Assembly (NCBI RefSeq): GCF_002993975.1
Contig: NZ_POSO01000003.1
Coordinates: 302,858 to 366,857, forward strand
Direction: 5' to 3'
Source of the DNA: Apilactobacillus micheneri
GTDB taxonomy: Bacteria; Bacillota; Bacilli; Lactobacillales; Lactobacillaceae
Length of the DNA: 64,000 nt
Shown here: one piece after another, positions 9,485 to 18,625 of the stretch
How the letters are laid out: each line of letters starts with the position of its first letter
Position numbering within the stretch: the first letter of the stretch is position 1
Position numbers and translations under genes: made by a program
Notes under the pieces: generated by a model
Seen by the model: the letters and a program-made list of their open reading frames with translations, nothing else
What the model was told of the DNA's origin: nothing
Database searches by the model: none

Positions 9485-10529
9485 AAATATTATTTAATTT
9501 GTTTAATGCATCTTTAAAATTAGTTACTGGTATAACTTTCATATTAGGTGCATACTTTTTAGCGGTTTTAACTGCAGATTGATAATTGGACATATTGTTT
9601 TCTTCGAATTTCAAAATATCTTTAGTTGGTTTAACATAAGGTGCTAAGAAATATTTAGCTCCTGCATTCTTAGCAGCGATAATTTTTTTATCAATTCCAC
9701 CAATTTCTCCAACATTTCCATTTTTATCAATGGTTCCAGTACCAGCAATACTTTCCCCATGTCTAATATTTTTCCCAGTTAACTGTTCATATATCTGTAA
9801 AGAAAACATTAATCCGCCTGAAGGCCCCCCAACAGCACCTGGATTAATTTTAATTGGTATTTCTGGTTTAACTGAATCGTTATCAATTAAAATGATACCA
9901 ATTCCAGGATGTTTTGATCCCATTAAATTAATTAATGGTTCTTTGGCATTCATTAGTTTTCCATCATGATTAAATTCAATACTAACGCGCTGACCAATTT
10001 TTTTATCATTAATATACTTTCTAAAATTATAAGAACTACTAAATTTATGTCCATCAACACTAATAATTGTGTCACCAACAGATAGTTTATTCTTAAACTT
10101 AGATTTATCATCTATGTTCAAAACATATATCCCGTTATACTTCATAGTTACTTTTTGATTGGCATAATGATAAGCATTATATATAGCTTCATTAATAGAA
10201 TTCATCATGTAAAATGTTTGGACCTTCATATAAGTTTGATCATTTTCGCCATTGGTTATGTCATCAATATTTTCAATAGAATAATGAGGATTGATTTTAG
10301 CATAAAGGTAACTAGCAGGAGATGCTTTAGATTCTCTAACTGTAGTCAACATAAATTTACCTTTATTTTTATCATAATGATGATCAACATTAACAATCGG
10401 TTTTAAATTTATAGCGTCTCCTGGACCTTCTATATATTTAGGTAAGAATGGAGTAAACATTACTATTATTCCTAAAATTAATACGATGGAAAATATTAAT
10501 ATATTTCTGTTGTTTCTATTTTTAAACAA
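9483..10529 (-). CDS. ylbL: Membrane-anchored PDZ / Lon-like serine protease (YlbL, SepM family)
   Basis: Extracytoplasmic protease family; the streptococcal member SepM processes competence pheromone. In 348 residues there is an N-terminal membrane anchor (about 9-29), a PDZ domain (about 115-195) and a C-terminal Lon-type proteolytic domain with catalytic Ser237 in GGPSGG and a Lys at 281-282 in IDKKIIAA. Start is a TTG (10527-10529) directly abutting the coaD stop. An AAGGAG lies inside the coaD end, about 12 bases away, which suggests coupling. The substrate here is unknown. Confidence 0.92.
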   Translation of the reverse strand: MFKNRNNRNILIFSIVLILGIIVMFTPFLPKYIEGPGDAINLKPIVNVDHHYDKNKGKFMLTTVRESKASPASYLYAKINPHYSIENIDDITNGENDQTYMKVQTFYMMNSINEAIYNAYHYANQKVTMKYNGIYVLNIDDKSKFKNKLSVGDTIISVDGHKFSSSYNFRKYINDKKIGQRVSIEFNHDGKLMNAKEPLINLMGSKHPGIGIILIDNDSVKPEIPIKINPGAVGGPSGGLMFSLQIYEQLTGKNIRHGESIAGTGTIDKNGNVGEIGGIDKKIIAAKNAGAKYFLAPYVKPTKDILKFEENNMSNYQSAVKTAKKYAPNMKVIPVTNFKDALNKLNNI

Positions 10530-11006
10530 TTATTTCATTTTCTCCTTCAAACTTTTTTCTACATTACTAGGGACATAATTAGATATATCACCATTAAAAT
10601 AACAAATTTCTTTAATCAAGCTTGAAGACACCGCTTGAAATGAAGGCTTTGCAATTAAAAACATTGTTTCAATGGAATTATCTAAATTATGATTCATATT
10701 TGAAATTGCATTTTCAGAGTCAAAATCTTTAACATTTCTTAAACCACGAATAATTACACTTGCCGAAACTCGTTTGGCAAAATCAACCATCAATCCATCA
10801 GCTATCATTACTTCAACATTATCTATCTTATCAACATTATCTTTTACCATTTTCATTCTTTCATCTAGAGAAAACAATCCATTTTTACTAGTGTTTTTTC
10901 CAACAGTAACAATAAGTTTGTCAAAATTTTTACTAGCTCGCTTAATTAAATCCAAATGCCCATTGGTAATTGGATCAAAGCTACCTGGAAAAATAGCAAT
11001 TGTCAT
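10530..11006 (-). CDS. coaD: Phosphopantetheine adenylyltransferase
   Basis: Fourth step of coenzyme A synthesis: 4'-phosphopantetheine plus ATP gives dephospho-CoA. The 158-residue protein is a nucleotidyltransferase with GSFDP at 8-12 and the TNGH motif at 14-17. A GTG at 11018 would overlap the rsmD stop, but it is part of the AGGGGTG ribosome site. The ATG at 11004-11006, 9 bases downstream, gives the canonical MTIAIFPGSFDP start. The gene order rsmD-coaD-ylbL is conserved in Firmicutes. Confidence 0.95.
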   Translation of the reverse strand: MTIAIFPGSFDPITNGHLDLIKRASKNFDKLIVTVGKNTSKNGLFSLDERMKMVKDNVDKIDNVEVMIADGLMVDFAKRVSASVIIRGLRNVKDFDSENAISNMNHNLDNSIETMFLIAKPSFQAVSSSLIKEICYFNGDISNYVPSNVEKSLKEKMK

Positions 11007-11014
11007 AACATTAA

Positions 11015-11569
11015 TCACCCCTGTAATTTATATATAGAAATAATTGTAATTCCATATTGTTTTTGCTGAGATAAGCGATAATGATTAACATCATCAATTA
11101 AAGAAACATTATCATCGGTTTCACAAATAACCATACCATTTTCATTAAGTAATTTTAATTCATATATTTCTTGCAATTGTTTTATCATTTTCTGATCCTT
11201 ATATGGTGGGTCAAGAAATATAATATCAAATTTTTCATTTTGATTTGATAATGATTGCAATGCATTTTCAGCATTCATTTTTAACACATTGAATGACTGA
11301 TCTTGTTTTGTAATATTAACATTTTCATTAATGGTTTTAATAGCAGCATATTGTTTATCAACCAAAGTAGCTTTATCGAATCCTCTTGAAACTGCTTCTA
11401 TAGCAACAGCACCAGAACCCGCAAACAAATCTAAGAAGTTACCACCATTAAAATAAGGACCTATCATATTAAATAATGATTCTTTAACCTTGTCAGTAGT
11501 AGGTCTCGTTTTATTACCAGGAACTGATTTTAAATTTCTACTACCAAATTTTCCAGATATAACACGCAA
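11015..11569 (-). CDS. rsmD: 16S rRNA (guanine966-N2)-methyltransferase
   Basis: SAM-dependent methyltransferase acting on the assembled 30S head. In 184 residues the SAM-binding motif DLFAGSG is at 47-53 and the amino-methyltransferase motif DPPY at 120-123. Length and the MRVISGKFGSRNL start are typical. The stop lies 8 bases upstream of the chosen coaD ATG. Part of the ylbG-rsmD-coaD-ylbL run. Confidence 0.95.
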   Translation of the reverse strand: MRVISGKFGSRNLKSVPGNKTRPTTDKVKESLFNMIGPYFNGGNFLDLFAGSGAVAIEAVSRGFDKATLVDKQYAAIKTINENVNITKQDQSFNVLKMNAENALQSLSNQNEKFDIIFLDPPYKDQKMIKQLQEIYELKLLNENGMVICETDDNVSLIDDVNHYRLSQQKQYGITIISIYKLQG

Positions 11570-11586
11570 TTAAAAGGACTCCTTTT

Positions 11587-11865
11587 TTAATATTCCTCAT
11601 CATCTTTTTGTTCATCAATATCTTCTTTTTGAGATAATTGATTATACAGATTGATATATGGAGAATCTACAACTGATTTAACTATCCTTAATTTTTTAAG
11701 CTTTTCTTTAACCATATTAAAATTTGAGGAATTAACATACATAACTAAATAATGCATTTTATATGATACATAATAAATCAGTCCATATTTTTTAAGTTGT
11801 CTAATTTGTTTTGTTGAATAAACATAAACAATTAATGATTTTCTTTCTTCCAAAATATTATCCAA
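11587..11865 (-). CDS. ylbG: YlbG family (DUF2129) protein
   Basis: Small cytoplasmic protein of 92 residues with the family pattern KSLIVYVYSTKQIRQLKKYG and a C-terminal acidic tail. It is found beside rsmD and coaD across Bacillales and Lactobacillales; its biochemical role is not established. The start is a TTG (11863-11865) about 7 bases behind GGTGGTG. It lies between ftsW and rsmD and is probably co-transcribed with both. Confidence 0.88.
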   Translation of the reverse strand: MDNILEERKSLIVYVYSTKQIRQLKKYGLIYYVSYKMHYLVMYVNSSNFNMVKEKLKKLRIVKSVVDSPYINLYNQLSQKEDIDEQKDDEEY

Positions 11866-11889
11866 GACAAATCACCACCCATTAAATAT

Positions 11890-13062
11890 TTATAAGTTAG
11901 GTCTTGTTTTCTTCTGCTTTGAACTAATGACAAGTACCATTCCTATACAAAGTGCTAATGTAACCATACTTGATCCTCCATAACTAATAAATGGAAAAGT
12001 AACACCAGTAATTGGTAACATTCCGGTTACACCACCAACATTAACAAAAGCTTGAACAGTTAAATAAGAAGCAAGTCCATAGCATATTAATGAATCGTAA
12101 GTATTATGAGACCTAATGCCCAGTTGGAAACATCTAACTATAATCACTAACAATAAAAACAAAATAAATAATACGCCAACTAAGCCTAATTCTTCTGAAA
12201 TTATTGACATAATAAAATCAGTATTAGGTTCAGGCAAATAACCTGTCTTTTGGATACTATTACCTAAGCCAACACCAAAAATTCCACCATTACTTAATGC
12301 ATAATATGAATTCACCAACTGAGCACCACTACCCTGGGTAAATTTAAAGGGATTAGTAAAAGTTATAATTCTTTGTAGTTGATAGTTATCAGTACCATTT
12401 CTAAATATAAAAGCTAATATTCTAACAATGATATAAGAAAATACAAAGGATAGAGATAATAGCAAAGATGCTCCTCGCCAATTTACTCCACTAGAAAGTA
12501 ATAATATAAACAATATCGTAAAACAAATAATGGTTCCACCAAGATCAGGCTGTATAACAACTAACAAAAGTAAAATCATAGTAGTAATAACTTGTCCTCT
12601 CATTATTGGCCACCAATGATTTTCTAGATACGGCTCTTTCTTTGTAATAAATGAAGCAAATCTTAATATTATATATATTTTTACAACTTCAGCAGGTTGA
12701 ATATGTATAGGACCTAAATCAATCCAACCAGCAGCACCATTAATACTGTGTCCAAAAAATTTCAGATAAATAAGTGATATAAAAAGTAAACATAAAAATA
12801 TTCCTAAGAATTTAGGATTCCTTACAATTTTATTATTACCCATTAAGCAAAATAATATTAGAATCAAACTAACAATTACATACATACCTTGCTTAATCAA
12901 ATATCCCGTAGGAGAACCACCATTTTGGGTTGCAATATTTGAGCTTGAAGAATATACCATAATAATTCCAATAAATGATAGTAAAATATATGGAACAAAA
13001 ATATAGTAATCCATCGTCGATAAACTAATTCTCAAGTTCGACATATGTCGTTTAAAAAACAT
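11890..13062 (-). CDS. ftsW: FtsW/RodA-family peptidoglycan glycosyltransferase
   Basis: SEDS-family polymerase that builds septal glycan strands from lipid II with a partner PBP. The 390-residue protein has about ten hydrophobic helices, the conserved IQPAEVVK segment after the fourth, and the C-terminal FISYGGSS motif near 365. A GGAG site lies 8 bases before the ATG. The position next to ylbG, rsmD and coaD is the usual ftsW locus in lactobacilli. RodA is the main alternative, but context favours FtsW. Confidence 0.9.
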   Translation of the reverse strand: MFFKRHMSNLRISLSTMDYYIFVPYILLSFIGIIMVYSSSSNIATQNGGSPTGYLIKQGMYVIVSLILILFCLMGNNKIVRNPKFLGIFLCLLFISLIYLKFFGHSINGAAGWIDLGPIHIQPAEVVKIYIILRFASFITKKEPYLENHWWPIMRGQVITTMILLLLVVIQPDLGGTIICFTILFILLLSSGVNWRGASLLLSLSFVFSYIIVRILAFIFRNGTDNYQLQRIITFTNPFKFTQGSGAQLVNSYYALSNGGIFGVGLGNSIQKTGYLPEPNTDFIMSIISEELGLVGVLFILFLLLVIIVRCFQLGIRSHNTYDSLICYGLASYLTVQAFVNVGGVTGMLPITGVTFPFISYGGSSMVTLALCIGMVLVISSKQKKTRPNL

Positions 13063-13097
13063 AAATACATCTCCAAAAATTTACTAATATTAATCAT

Positions 13098-13110
13098 ATT
13101 ATAGCATAGT
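13098..13110 (-). promoter_or_regulatory. Probable extended -10 promoter for ftsW
   Basis: On the minus strand TGCTATAAT forms an extended -10 (TATAAT at 13098-13103) about 35 bases from the ftsW start. No good -35 was seen. Confidence 0.45.
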
Positions 13111-13135
13111 AAACATATTGCATTTAATAATAAAC

Positions 13136-13166
13136 AAAAAAAGAGTGAGCTTATCGCTCACTCTTT
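13136..13166 (-). terminator. Intrinsic terminator of typA
   Basis: An 11-bp stem (13140-13150 with 13156-13166) with a 5-base loop and a T run on the minus strand, just past the typA stop. Confidence 0.9.
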
Positions 13167-13175
13167 AAAATATTT

Positions 13176-15014
13176 TTAATTGTTATGACGATTACGTTTT
13201 GATTGTTTTTCACGTTCATTAGTATTTAGAATACTCTTTCTTAAACGAACATTTTCAGGTGTAACTTCACAAAGTTCATCTTCATTTAAGAATTCTAGAG
13301 ATTCTTCTAGAGTTAAATGTTGTGGTTCATTAATCTTAGAAGTGTCATCTGAACCAGCAGCACGAACGTTGGTTTGTTTCTTACCCTTAGTGATATTAAC
13401 TGAAATATCATTGTCACGACTGTTTTTACCAACAATCATACCTTCATATACTTCAGTACCTGGATCAACAAAGATAGTACCACGATCTTCAATACCCATT
13501 GTAGCATAGGTTGTAGTCTTACCCTTATTAATTGAAACTAAAGCACCATTTCTTCTACCTGGGTTCCAGTTCTTAACAACTGGCAAGTATTTTTCAAAGG
13601 TATGGTTCATAATTCCATATCCACGAGTAAGTGATAAGAATTCAGCTGAGTAACCAATCAATCCACGAGAAGGAGCTAGGAATGTCAAACGAGTTTGACC
13701 ATTACCAACATTTTCCATGTTTTGCATATTACCTTTTCTTTCAGATAATGTTTGAATGATTGAACCTGAGTATTCTTCTGGAGTATCAATTTGAACTGAT
13801 TCGAATGGTTCACATTTTTCGCCATCAATTTCACGGATAATAACTTGTGGACGTGAAACTTGTAGTTCATAGCCTTCACGACGTAAGTTTTCAATTAAAA
13901 TTGATAAATGTAATTCACCACGACCAGAAACTGTCCATGAACCTGGATCATCAGTTTCATCAACACGTAATGAAACATCGGTATGCAATTCACGTTCTAG
14001 TCTATCAATTAATTGACGAGCAGTAACAAATTTACCTTCTTGTCCAGCAAATGGTGAAGTATTTGTACCAAAAGTCATTTGTAATGTTGGCTTATCAATT
14101 CTTAAAATTGGTAATGCTTCTTTAGCAGAAGGATCAACAACAGTTTCACCAACATTAATATCTTCCATACCAGAGATAGCAATTAAATCTCCAGCTTTTG
14201 CTTCATTAATGTCTAATTTCTTAAGACCAAAGAATCCCATAAGTTTAGTAACACGGAAATCTTGAGTTGAACCATCAAGTTTCATAACAGTAACACTGTC
14301 ACCTACTTTAATAGTTCCACGGAAAATACGACCAATTCCAATACGGCCAACGAAATCATCATAATCAAGCATTGCAACTTGGAATTGTAATGGTTCATCT
14401 GAATTATCGATAGGTGCTGGAATAGCATCAACAATAGTATCGAAAACAGGTTTCATAGTGTGTTCTTGAGTTGATAAATCATCATCATAACTTGAAGTTC
14501 CGTTCATAGCTGAAGTGTAAATAATAGGGAAATCTAGTTGTTCTTCATCAGCACCTAATTCAATAAATAAATCAAGAACTTCATCAACAACTTCACTAGG
14601 ACGTGAGCCAGGACGATCAACCTTATTAATAACTACAACTGGTGTTAAATGTTGTTCTAGAGCTTTTTTCAAAACAAAACGAGTTTGAGGCATAGTACCT
14701 TCAAAAGCATCAACAACTAATAATACACCATCAACCATTCGCATGATACGTTCAACTTCTCCACCGAAGTCAGCATGTCCTGGAGTATCCAAAATATTAA
14801 TTTGTTTATCTCCATATCTAACAGCAGTATTCTTTGAAAGAATTGTAATACCACGTTCACGTTCGATATCATTTGTATCCATGGCACGATCTTCAATTTG
14901 AACGTGTTCATCTAAAGTATCTGATTGTTTTAGTAATTCGTTAACCAAAGTTGTTTTACCGTGGTCAACGTGGGCAATAATAGCAATATTTCTAATATCG
15001 TCTCTTGTCTTCAT
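13176..15014 (-). CDS. typA: Ribosome-associated GTPase TypA/BipA
   Basis: Translational GTPase of the EF-G type that helps 50S assembly and growth under stress. The 612-residue protein has G1 AHVDHGKT at 14-21, DTPGHADF and NKVDRPGS in the GTPase domain, then the beta-barrel, EF-G-like and TypA-specific C-terminal domains. Length is normal. It ends in a strong terminator and appears to be a single-gene unit. A basic Arg/Lys-rich tail follows the last conserved block. Confidence 0.97.
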   Translation of the reverse strand: MKTRDDIRNIAIIAHVDHGKTTLVNELLKQSDTLDEHVQIEDRAMDTNDIERERGITILSKNTAVRYGDKQINILDTPGHADFGGEVERIMRMVDGVLLVVDAFEGTMPQTRFVLKKALEQHLTPVVVINKVDRPGSRPSEVVDEVLDLFIELGADEEQLDFPIIYTSAMNGTSSYDDDLSTQEHTMKPVFDTIVDAIPAPIDNSDEPLQFQVAMLDYDDFVGRIGIGRIFRGTIKVGDSVTVMKLDGSTQDFRVTKLMGFFGLKKLDINEAKAGDLIAISGMEDINVGETVVDPSAKEALPILRIDKPTLQMTFGTNTSPFAGQEGKFVTARQLIDRLERELHTDVSLRVDETDDPGSWTVSGRGELHLSILIENLRREGYELQVSRPQVIIREIDGEKCEPFESVQIDTPEEYSGSIIQTLSERKGNMQNMENVGNGQTRLTFLAPSRGLIGYSAEFLSLTRGYGIMNHTFEKYLPVVKNWNPGRRNGALVSINKGKTTTYATMGIEDRGTIFVDPGTEVYEGMIVGKNSRDNDISVNITKGKKQTNVRAAGSDDTSKINEPQHLTLEESLEFLNEDELCEVTPENVRLRKSILNTNEREKQSKRNRHNN

Positions 15015-15103
15015 ATGTTTACCTTCCTTTCGAAGTATCCACTTATCTCTTACTTAGCAACTCGGACCAAGTTATTAATTTATATAAATTTACACATAAG
15101 GCA

Positions 15104-15877
15104 TTACTTTACTAAATCAAGTATTTCCTTATGTGCAATCTTCGTCGCTACCAATACAGTTTCTGATGATACCATATCGAGCTTATTCCCGTCAATAGTG
15201 GTAACAGTGAGACCTAAGCTTTCACACATTACTCTACCGGCAGCAATATCCCATGGCTTTAAATGGGAAATATATCCAACTAATTCCCCCTTTATAACAG
15301 ATATTAATTGAATTCCTGCGCTACCATATATTCTAACTCCTTCGCTTTGTTTAGCGATTGTTTGCATATTATATGCATTTTCAATTAATAATGGTGCACT
15401 CATCCCCATAAGTCCATAATCAAGATGAATATCATCTGGTTTATTCAATAGCTCATTATTTCTGTAAACTTTTCCAAATATACCATGATATAAATCATTA
15501 TTAACAACGTCTAAGATATATCCTAATACGCCTTTTCCATCCACATACAATGAAACCATTATCGCAAAATAATTTCGTTCTTTAACAAAATTCATAGTTC
15601 CATCAATAGGATCTATTATCCAAACATGTCCTTCCATTGAATTAAATTTGTCACCAAATCCTTCTTCTCCAAGGATTTTGGAATTAGGATCATTTTCTCT
15701 AATTTTTCTTACAAAAAATTGTTCATTATCCTTATCAACGTTTGTAACTAAATCTTTTCTACTAGTTTTAGTATCAACTTTCAAGTCTTTATTAACCGAT
15801 TCTAAAGCATTTTTTCTAGCTATTTGTAACCAAGATTGAATTTTTTCATCCATCATCTTGAGCCAGTCTTTATTCAA
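15104..15877 (-). CDS. Inositol monophosphatase family phosphatase
   Basis: Mg-dependent sugar-phosphate or nucleotide phosphatase family (SuhB/CysQ-like). The 257 residues contain all metal-binding motifs: GEEGFG with E71-E72, DPIDGTMNF with D89 and D92, and KPWDIAAG with D210. The true substrate cannot be told from sequence; inositol phosphate, NADP or PAP are options in the family. The start is a TTG (15875-15877) 8 bases behind GGAG. It follows the UPF0223 gene closely. Confidence 0.9.
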   Translation of the reverse strand: MNKDWLKMMDEKIQSWLQIARKNALESVNKDLKVDTKTSRKDLVTNVDKDNEQFFVRKIRENDPNSKILGEEGFGDKFNSMEGHVWIIDPIDGTMNFVKERNYFAIMVSLYVDGKGVLGYILDVVNNDLYHGIFGKVYRNNELLNKPDDIHLDYGLMGMSAPLLIENAYNMQTIAKQSEGVRIYGSAGIQLISVIKGELVGYISHLKPWDIAAGRVMCESLGLTVTTIDGNKLDMVSSETVLVATKIAHKEILDLVK

Positions 15878-15897
15878 AATAACATCTCCAATAATTA

Positions 15898-16179
15898 CTA
15901 ATTCATTCTGACATTCTTCGATTTATTATTTTTAGCAGCTTGCCAAGTTTTATATAAACTATAGCCAGAAATTTGATAGAAATCTCTGTCTAATTGTTTT
16001 TGTTCCATCTTAGAAGGATTAATGGATCTAAAATTGTTATAAAGCTTAATAATTAAACTTTTATCAACCCCATTTTTATCTTCATAAGCTTTTTCTACAG
16101 ATGTATATAAATTCATCATTGTTAAAACTTCATCCCTATTCCAACTTTCAAACATTGGGTATGAGTAGTTATTATTCAT
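15898..16179 (-). CDS. UPF0223 family protein
   Basis: Small 93-residue soluble protein with the family pattern YPMFESWNRDEVLTMMNLY near the start and an SGYSLYKTWQ stretch near the end. Function is unknown. Its ATG overlaps the stop of the upstream gene by one base (TAATG), which indicates translational coupling. In Lactiplantibacillus plantarum, from memory, this family lies next to the pyruvate dehydrogenase operon, which is absent here. Confidence 0.88.
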   Translation of the reverse strand: MNNNYSYPMFESWNRDEVLTMMNLYTSVEKAYEDKNGVDKSLIIKLYNNFRSINPSKMEQKQLDRDFYQISGYSLYKTWQAAKNNKSKNVRMN

Positions 16180-17090
16180 TATTTTTTGCTCCCATTAATT
16201 ATTTCATTTATAACAATATCTGATTTGTCAACTATTGAATTAAGCGTAGACTCCTCATTATCAGATAATGAAACCTTTATGTATTGATATAATCCTTTAT
16301 TATTAACAATAACTGGAGAACTTAATGATGACAATTTCCCATTACTTAATTTTAAGTTCGATAAATCCATAATATGTGGCAAATCTAAATATAAAGAATC
16401 TAAAATATCCTTTATTGATTTAAATTGTAAAATCTCATCTTCTGAAATAGATTTTACGTCTAAGCGATAATTAATATCATCTAAAACATCATCTTTAAAT
16501 AAGTTATTCTTATCAGATAAATAAGAGAGAATTGGTGTTTGCCCAATATAAGATCTACTCCAAGATATAAAATTATTGATATTATTACCAAAGGTACTAA
16601 TTGTTATATCTGATGATCCAACATTAAAATATCTTTTTAAGATATTTTTTAAAACCAAAGTACTAGGCAATGTACCAGTACCTATTAAATAATTAGATGA
16701 CTTACCAGTAAATTTACTAGTAAAATAATTCAATAAGTCGTCTCTAAATCCATTAAGAATAATTGTCCCAGTAAAGCCTTTCTCAATTATATCATTAACA
16801 GACAATCTAAAATTAGATATTTTTTCCTTTAAAAATTCAATATTATCATCCTTAATATTTTCTGGAAAATCATATAAGTAAATGAAGCCATCAACATTGC
16901 TATAATCACTTTTATCAGAGATTGATACATTAAATTGATCACATAAAACTGTAGATATTAAATTATTAATACTGCCACTTAAATCCGTGTTTAAAATATG
17001 TAAATGAATTGGATAGTCAATACTGATTAAGAACTTAACAAAAGCTAAAATCCGCTTATCATCTCCACTTATTAATAAATTTTTTAACAT
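16179..17090 (-). CDS. Lactate/malate-dehydrogenase-like protein lacking catalytic residues
   Basis: This 303-residue protein has an LDH-like layout: an N-terminal Rossmann-type half, then IGTGTLPSTLVLKNILKRYF (about 136-155) where LDHs have GTxLDSARFR, then ITISTFGNNINNFISWS where LDHs have the GEHGDS..WS segment. The substrate-binding Arg, the Asp of LDSARF, the catalytic His of GEHGDS and the glycine-rich dinucleotide loop are all replaced. It is therefore probably not an active dehydrogenase. Start is the ATG at 17088-17090, 5 bases after GAGGTG. Coupled to UPF0223. The family assignment is by eye. Confidence 0.6.
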   Translation of the reverse strand: MLKNLLISGDDKRILAFVKFLISIDYPIHLHILNTDLSGSINNLISTVLCDQFNVSISDKSDYSNVDGFIYLYDFPENIKDDNIEFLKEKISNFRLSVNDIIEKGFTGTIILNGFRDDLLNYFTSKFTGKSSNYLIGTGTLPSTLVLKNILKRYFNVGSSDITISTFGNNINNFISWSRSYIGQTPILSYLSDKNNLFKDDVLDDINYRLDVKSISEDEILQFKSIKDILDSLYLDLPHIMDLSNLKLSNGKLSSLSSPVIVNNKGLYQYIKVSLSDNEESTLNSIVDKSDIVINEIINGSKK

Positions 17091-17165
17091 TAAATCACCT
17101 CTAAATGACATTATATATCAATGAAACGATTGATAAAAATTATAAAGAACAAATATGAATTGCTT

Positions 17166-17175
17166 ATGATATAAT
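17166..17175 (+). promoter_or_regulatory. Probable extended -10 promoter for def
   Basis: TGATATAAT gives an extended -10 (TATAAT at 17170-17175) with no clear -35. It lies about 30 bases before the def start. Confidence 0.5.
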
Positions 17176-17203
17176 TTATCTAATAACAAAGGAGGTAAAT
17201 GAT

Positions 17204-17764
17204 TTGTTTTTAATGAAAGATATTGTTAGAGATGGAAATAAAGTACTTAGACAACAAGCAAAAAAAGTTAATTTCCCTCTAAGTAATGAAGACAAACAAC
17301 TAGCAAAAGATCTAATGGAGTACCTTGAGGTTAGTCAAGATCCTAAATTATGTAAAAAGTATGGACTAAGAGCTGGAGTAGGTCTTGCAGCACCACAAGT
17401 TGGCGAGTCAAAAATGATGGCTTCTGTATTAGTCCCTGCAGAAGATGAAGATGAAAGTCCTATATTCAAGGATGTAATCATCAACCCCGTCATTTTGTCT
17501 AACTCCGTTCAAAGATGTGCTTTAATTGAAGGTGAAGGTTGCTTATCAGTAGACGAAGATTTTGAAGGATATATTCATAGGTCTGCTAGAATTACTTTAA
17601 AATATCAAGATGTAAATGGTGAGGAACACACAATTAGGCTTAAAAACTACCCTGCAATTGTTTGCCAACATGAAATTGACCATTTACACGGTACATTATT
17701 CTATGATCATATTGATAAAGAAAATCCTTTCTCCAAGAAAGACAACGATTTATTTGTTGAATAA
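17204..17764 (+). CDS. def: Peptide deformylase
   Basis: Metalloenzyme removing the formyl group from nascent N-termini. The 186 residues carry all three signatures: [10 protein letters not shown] at 58-67, EGCLS at 111-115 and QHEIDH at 155-160, with the metal ligands Cys and two His. It is the longer Gram-positive (type II) form with an insertion between motifs 1 and 2. The start is a TTG (17204-17206) exactly 8 bases after GGAGG; the next ATG is 17 bases away. It ends in a terminator shared with the convergent gene. Confidence 0.96.
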   Translation: MFLMKDIVRDGNKVLRQQAKKVNFPLSNEDKQLAKDLMEYLEVSQDPKLCKKYGLRAGVGLAAPQVGESKMMASVLVPAEDEDESPIFKDVIINPVILSNSVQRCALIEGEGCLSVDEDFEGYIHRSARITLKYQDVNGEEHTIRLKNYPAIVCQHEIDHLHGTLFYDHIDKENPFSKKDNDLFVE

Positions 17765-17765
17765 T

Positions 17766-17802
17766 AAAAAGCTTGAGAATCTAAATGGTTCCCAAGCTTT
17801 TT
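17766..17802. terminator. Bidirectional terminator between def and the 149-residue gene
   Basis: Stem around AAAAAGCTTG (from 17766) and CAAGCTTTTT (to about 17802), with one internal mismatch and A/T tracts on both sides. Confidence 0.8.
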
Positions 17803-18250
17803 ATTTATCTACTTTCTTCATATCTAATACATATTCATAAGTTGCAGAATTTAATAGGTAAGCTAAATCGATATGAATTAAATTATCTCTAATAAAAAAA
17901 TCAGTTACAACCACGTCATGATTGAATTTTTTACTATCATTAAAAGTTTTTATTAAACTATTTATATTTATTCTTAGGTACTCTTCACTAAAATGATTGT
18001 TATATTTTAAAATATACTCATAGTCATATATGTTTCTTCCCCATACTACAGAATTATTATTTTTTTCAACAATCTTCAAAGTATTATCTAAATTTTCGCT
18101 TAAGTGATGAATAAAGTCATCTAAAACATTTATAGTTTCTTTATTACCTATATCAATAGGCCTTGTAATAAAAAAATGATGAATAACATTATAAATAATA
18201 ATTGCTATGATAAAACCAACTATCATTTCAAAAATTAACATTGATTTCAC
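17801..18250 (-). CDS. Unknown membrane-anchored protein
   Basis: A 149-residue protein with one N-terminal membrane helix (about residues 4-27) and no lipobox. A charged soluble domain follows, rich in Asn, Asp and Ile, with no motif I recognise. It lies alone on the minus strand between def and rpoY-rnjA. The N-terminal anchor suggests the soluble part is held at the membrane, on a side I cannot determine. Coding is supported by the open frame between a terminator and an intergenic region, and by a minus-strand GAGGTG a few bases before the ATG. Confidence 0.7.
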   Translation of the reverse strand: MKSMLIFEMIVGFIIAIIIYNVIHHFFITRPIDIGNKETINVLDDFIHHLSENLDNTLKIVEKNNNSVVWGRNIYDYEYILKYNNHFSEEYLRININSLIKTFNDSKKFNHDVVVTDFFIRDNLIHIDLAYLLNSATYEYVLDMKKVDK

Positions 18251-18349
18251 CTCTTAATTCATTTTAATATAGATTAAATTTTAACATTATTATCGTTTTC
18301 CTGCTTACTATACTTATTAAAATTTCTATGATAAAATTAACTTAATCAT

Positions 18350-18365
18350 TTGTGCAGTCGCACAA
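18350..18365 (+). other. Short perfect hairpin in the rpoY-rnjA leader
   Basis: TTGTGC pairs with GCACAA around an AGTC loop, 35 bases upstream of the rpoY start. It is unusually GC-rich for its surroundings and has no T run. It could be an RNA 5'-end element; role unknown. Confidence 0.4.
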
Positions 18366-18400
18366 TCGTACGGTTAAAAAACATAAAAGGAGTTATTAAA

Positions 18401-18625
18401 ATGATATTCAAAGTTTTATATCAAGAAAACACAAAGTCTAATCCAAAAAGGGAATTTACTAATGCTCTTTATCTAGACTGCGAAACAGAAGTTGAAGCAA
18501 GAGAATTGGTAGATAAGAATACTGATCATAACATTGAATTTATTGAACCTTTAGAAGGAAATCACTTGGCTTACGAACAAAAAAGCCAGATTTTAAAATT
18601 ACGGAGTTTAAATAATTATGAATAA
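18401..18625 (+). CDS. rpoY: RNA polymerase epsilon subunit
   Basis: Small accessory subunit of Firmicutes RNA polymerase (formerly DUF1447). The 74-residue product starts [18 protein letters not shown] and keeps the TKSLYLE-like and [14 protein letters not shown] patterns of the family. The start is the ATG at 18401 behind AAAGGAG; an upstream in-frame ATG at 18350 falls in the leader hairpin and lacks a ribosome site. It overlaps rnjA by 8 bases, an arrangement conserved in Bacilli that couples the two genes. Confidence 0.94.
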   Translation: MIFKVLYQENTKSNPKREFTNALYLDCETEVEARELVDKNTDHNIEFIEPLEGNHLAYEQKSQILKLRSLNNYE

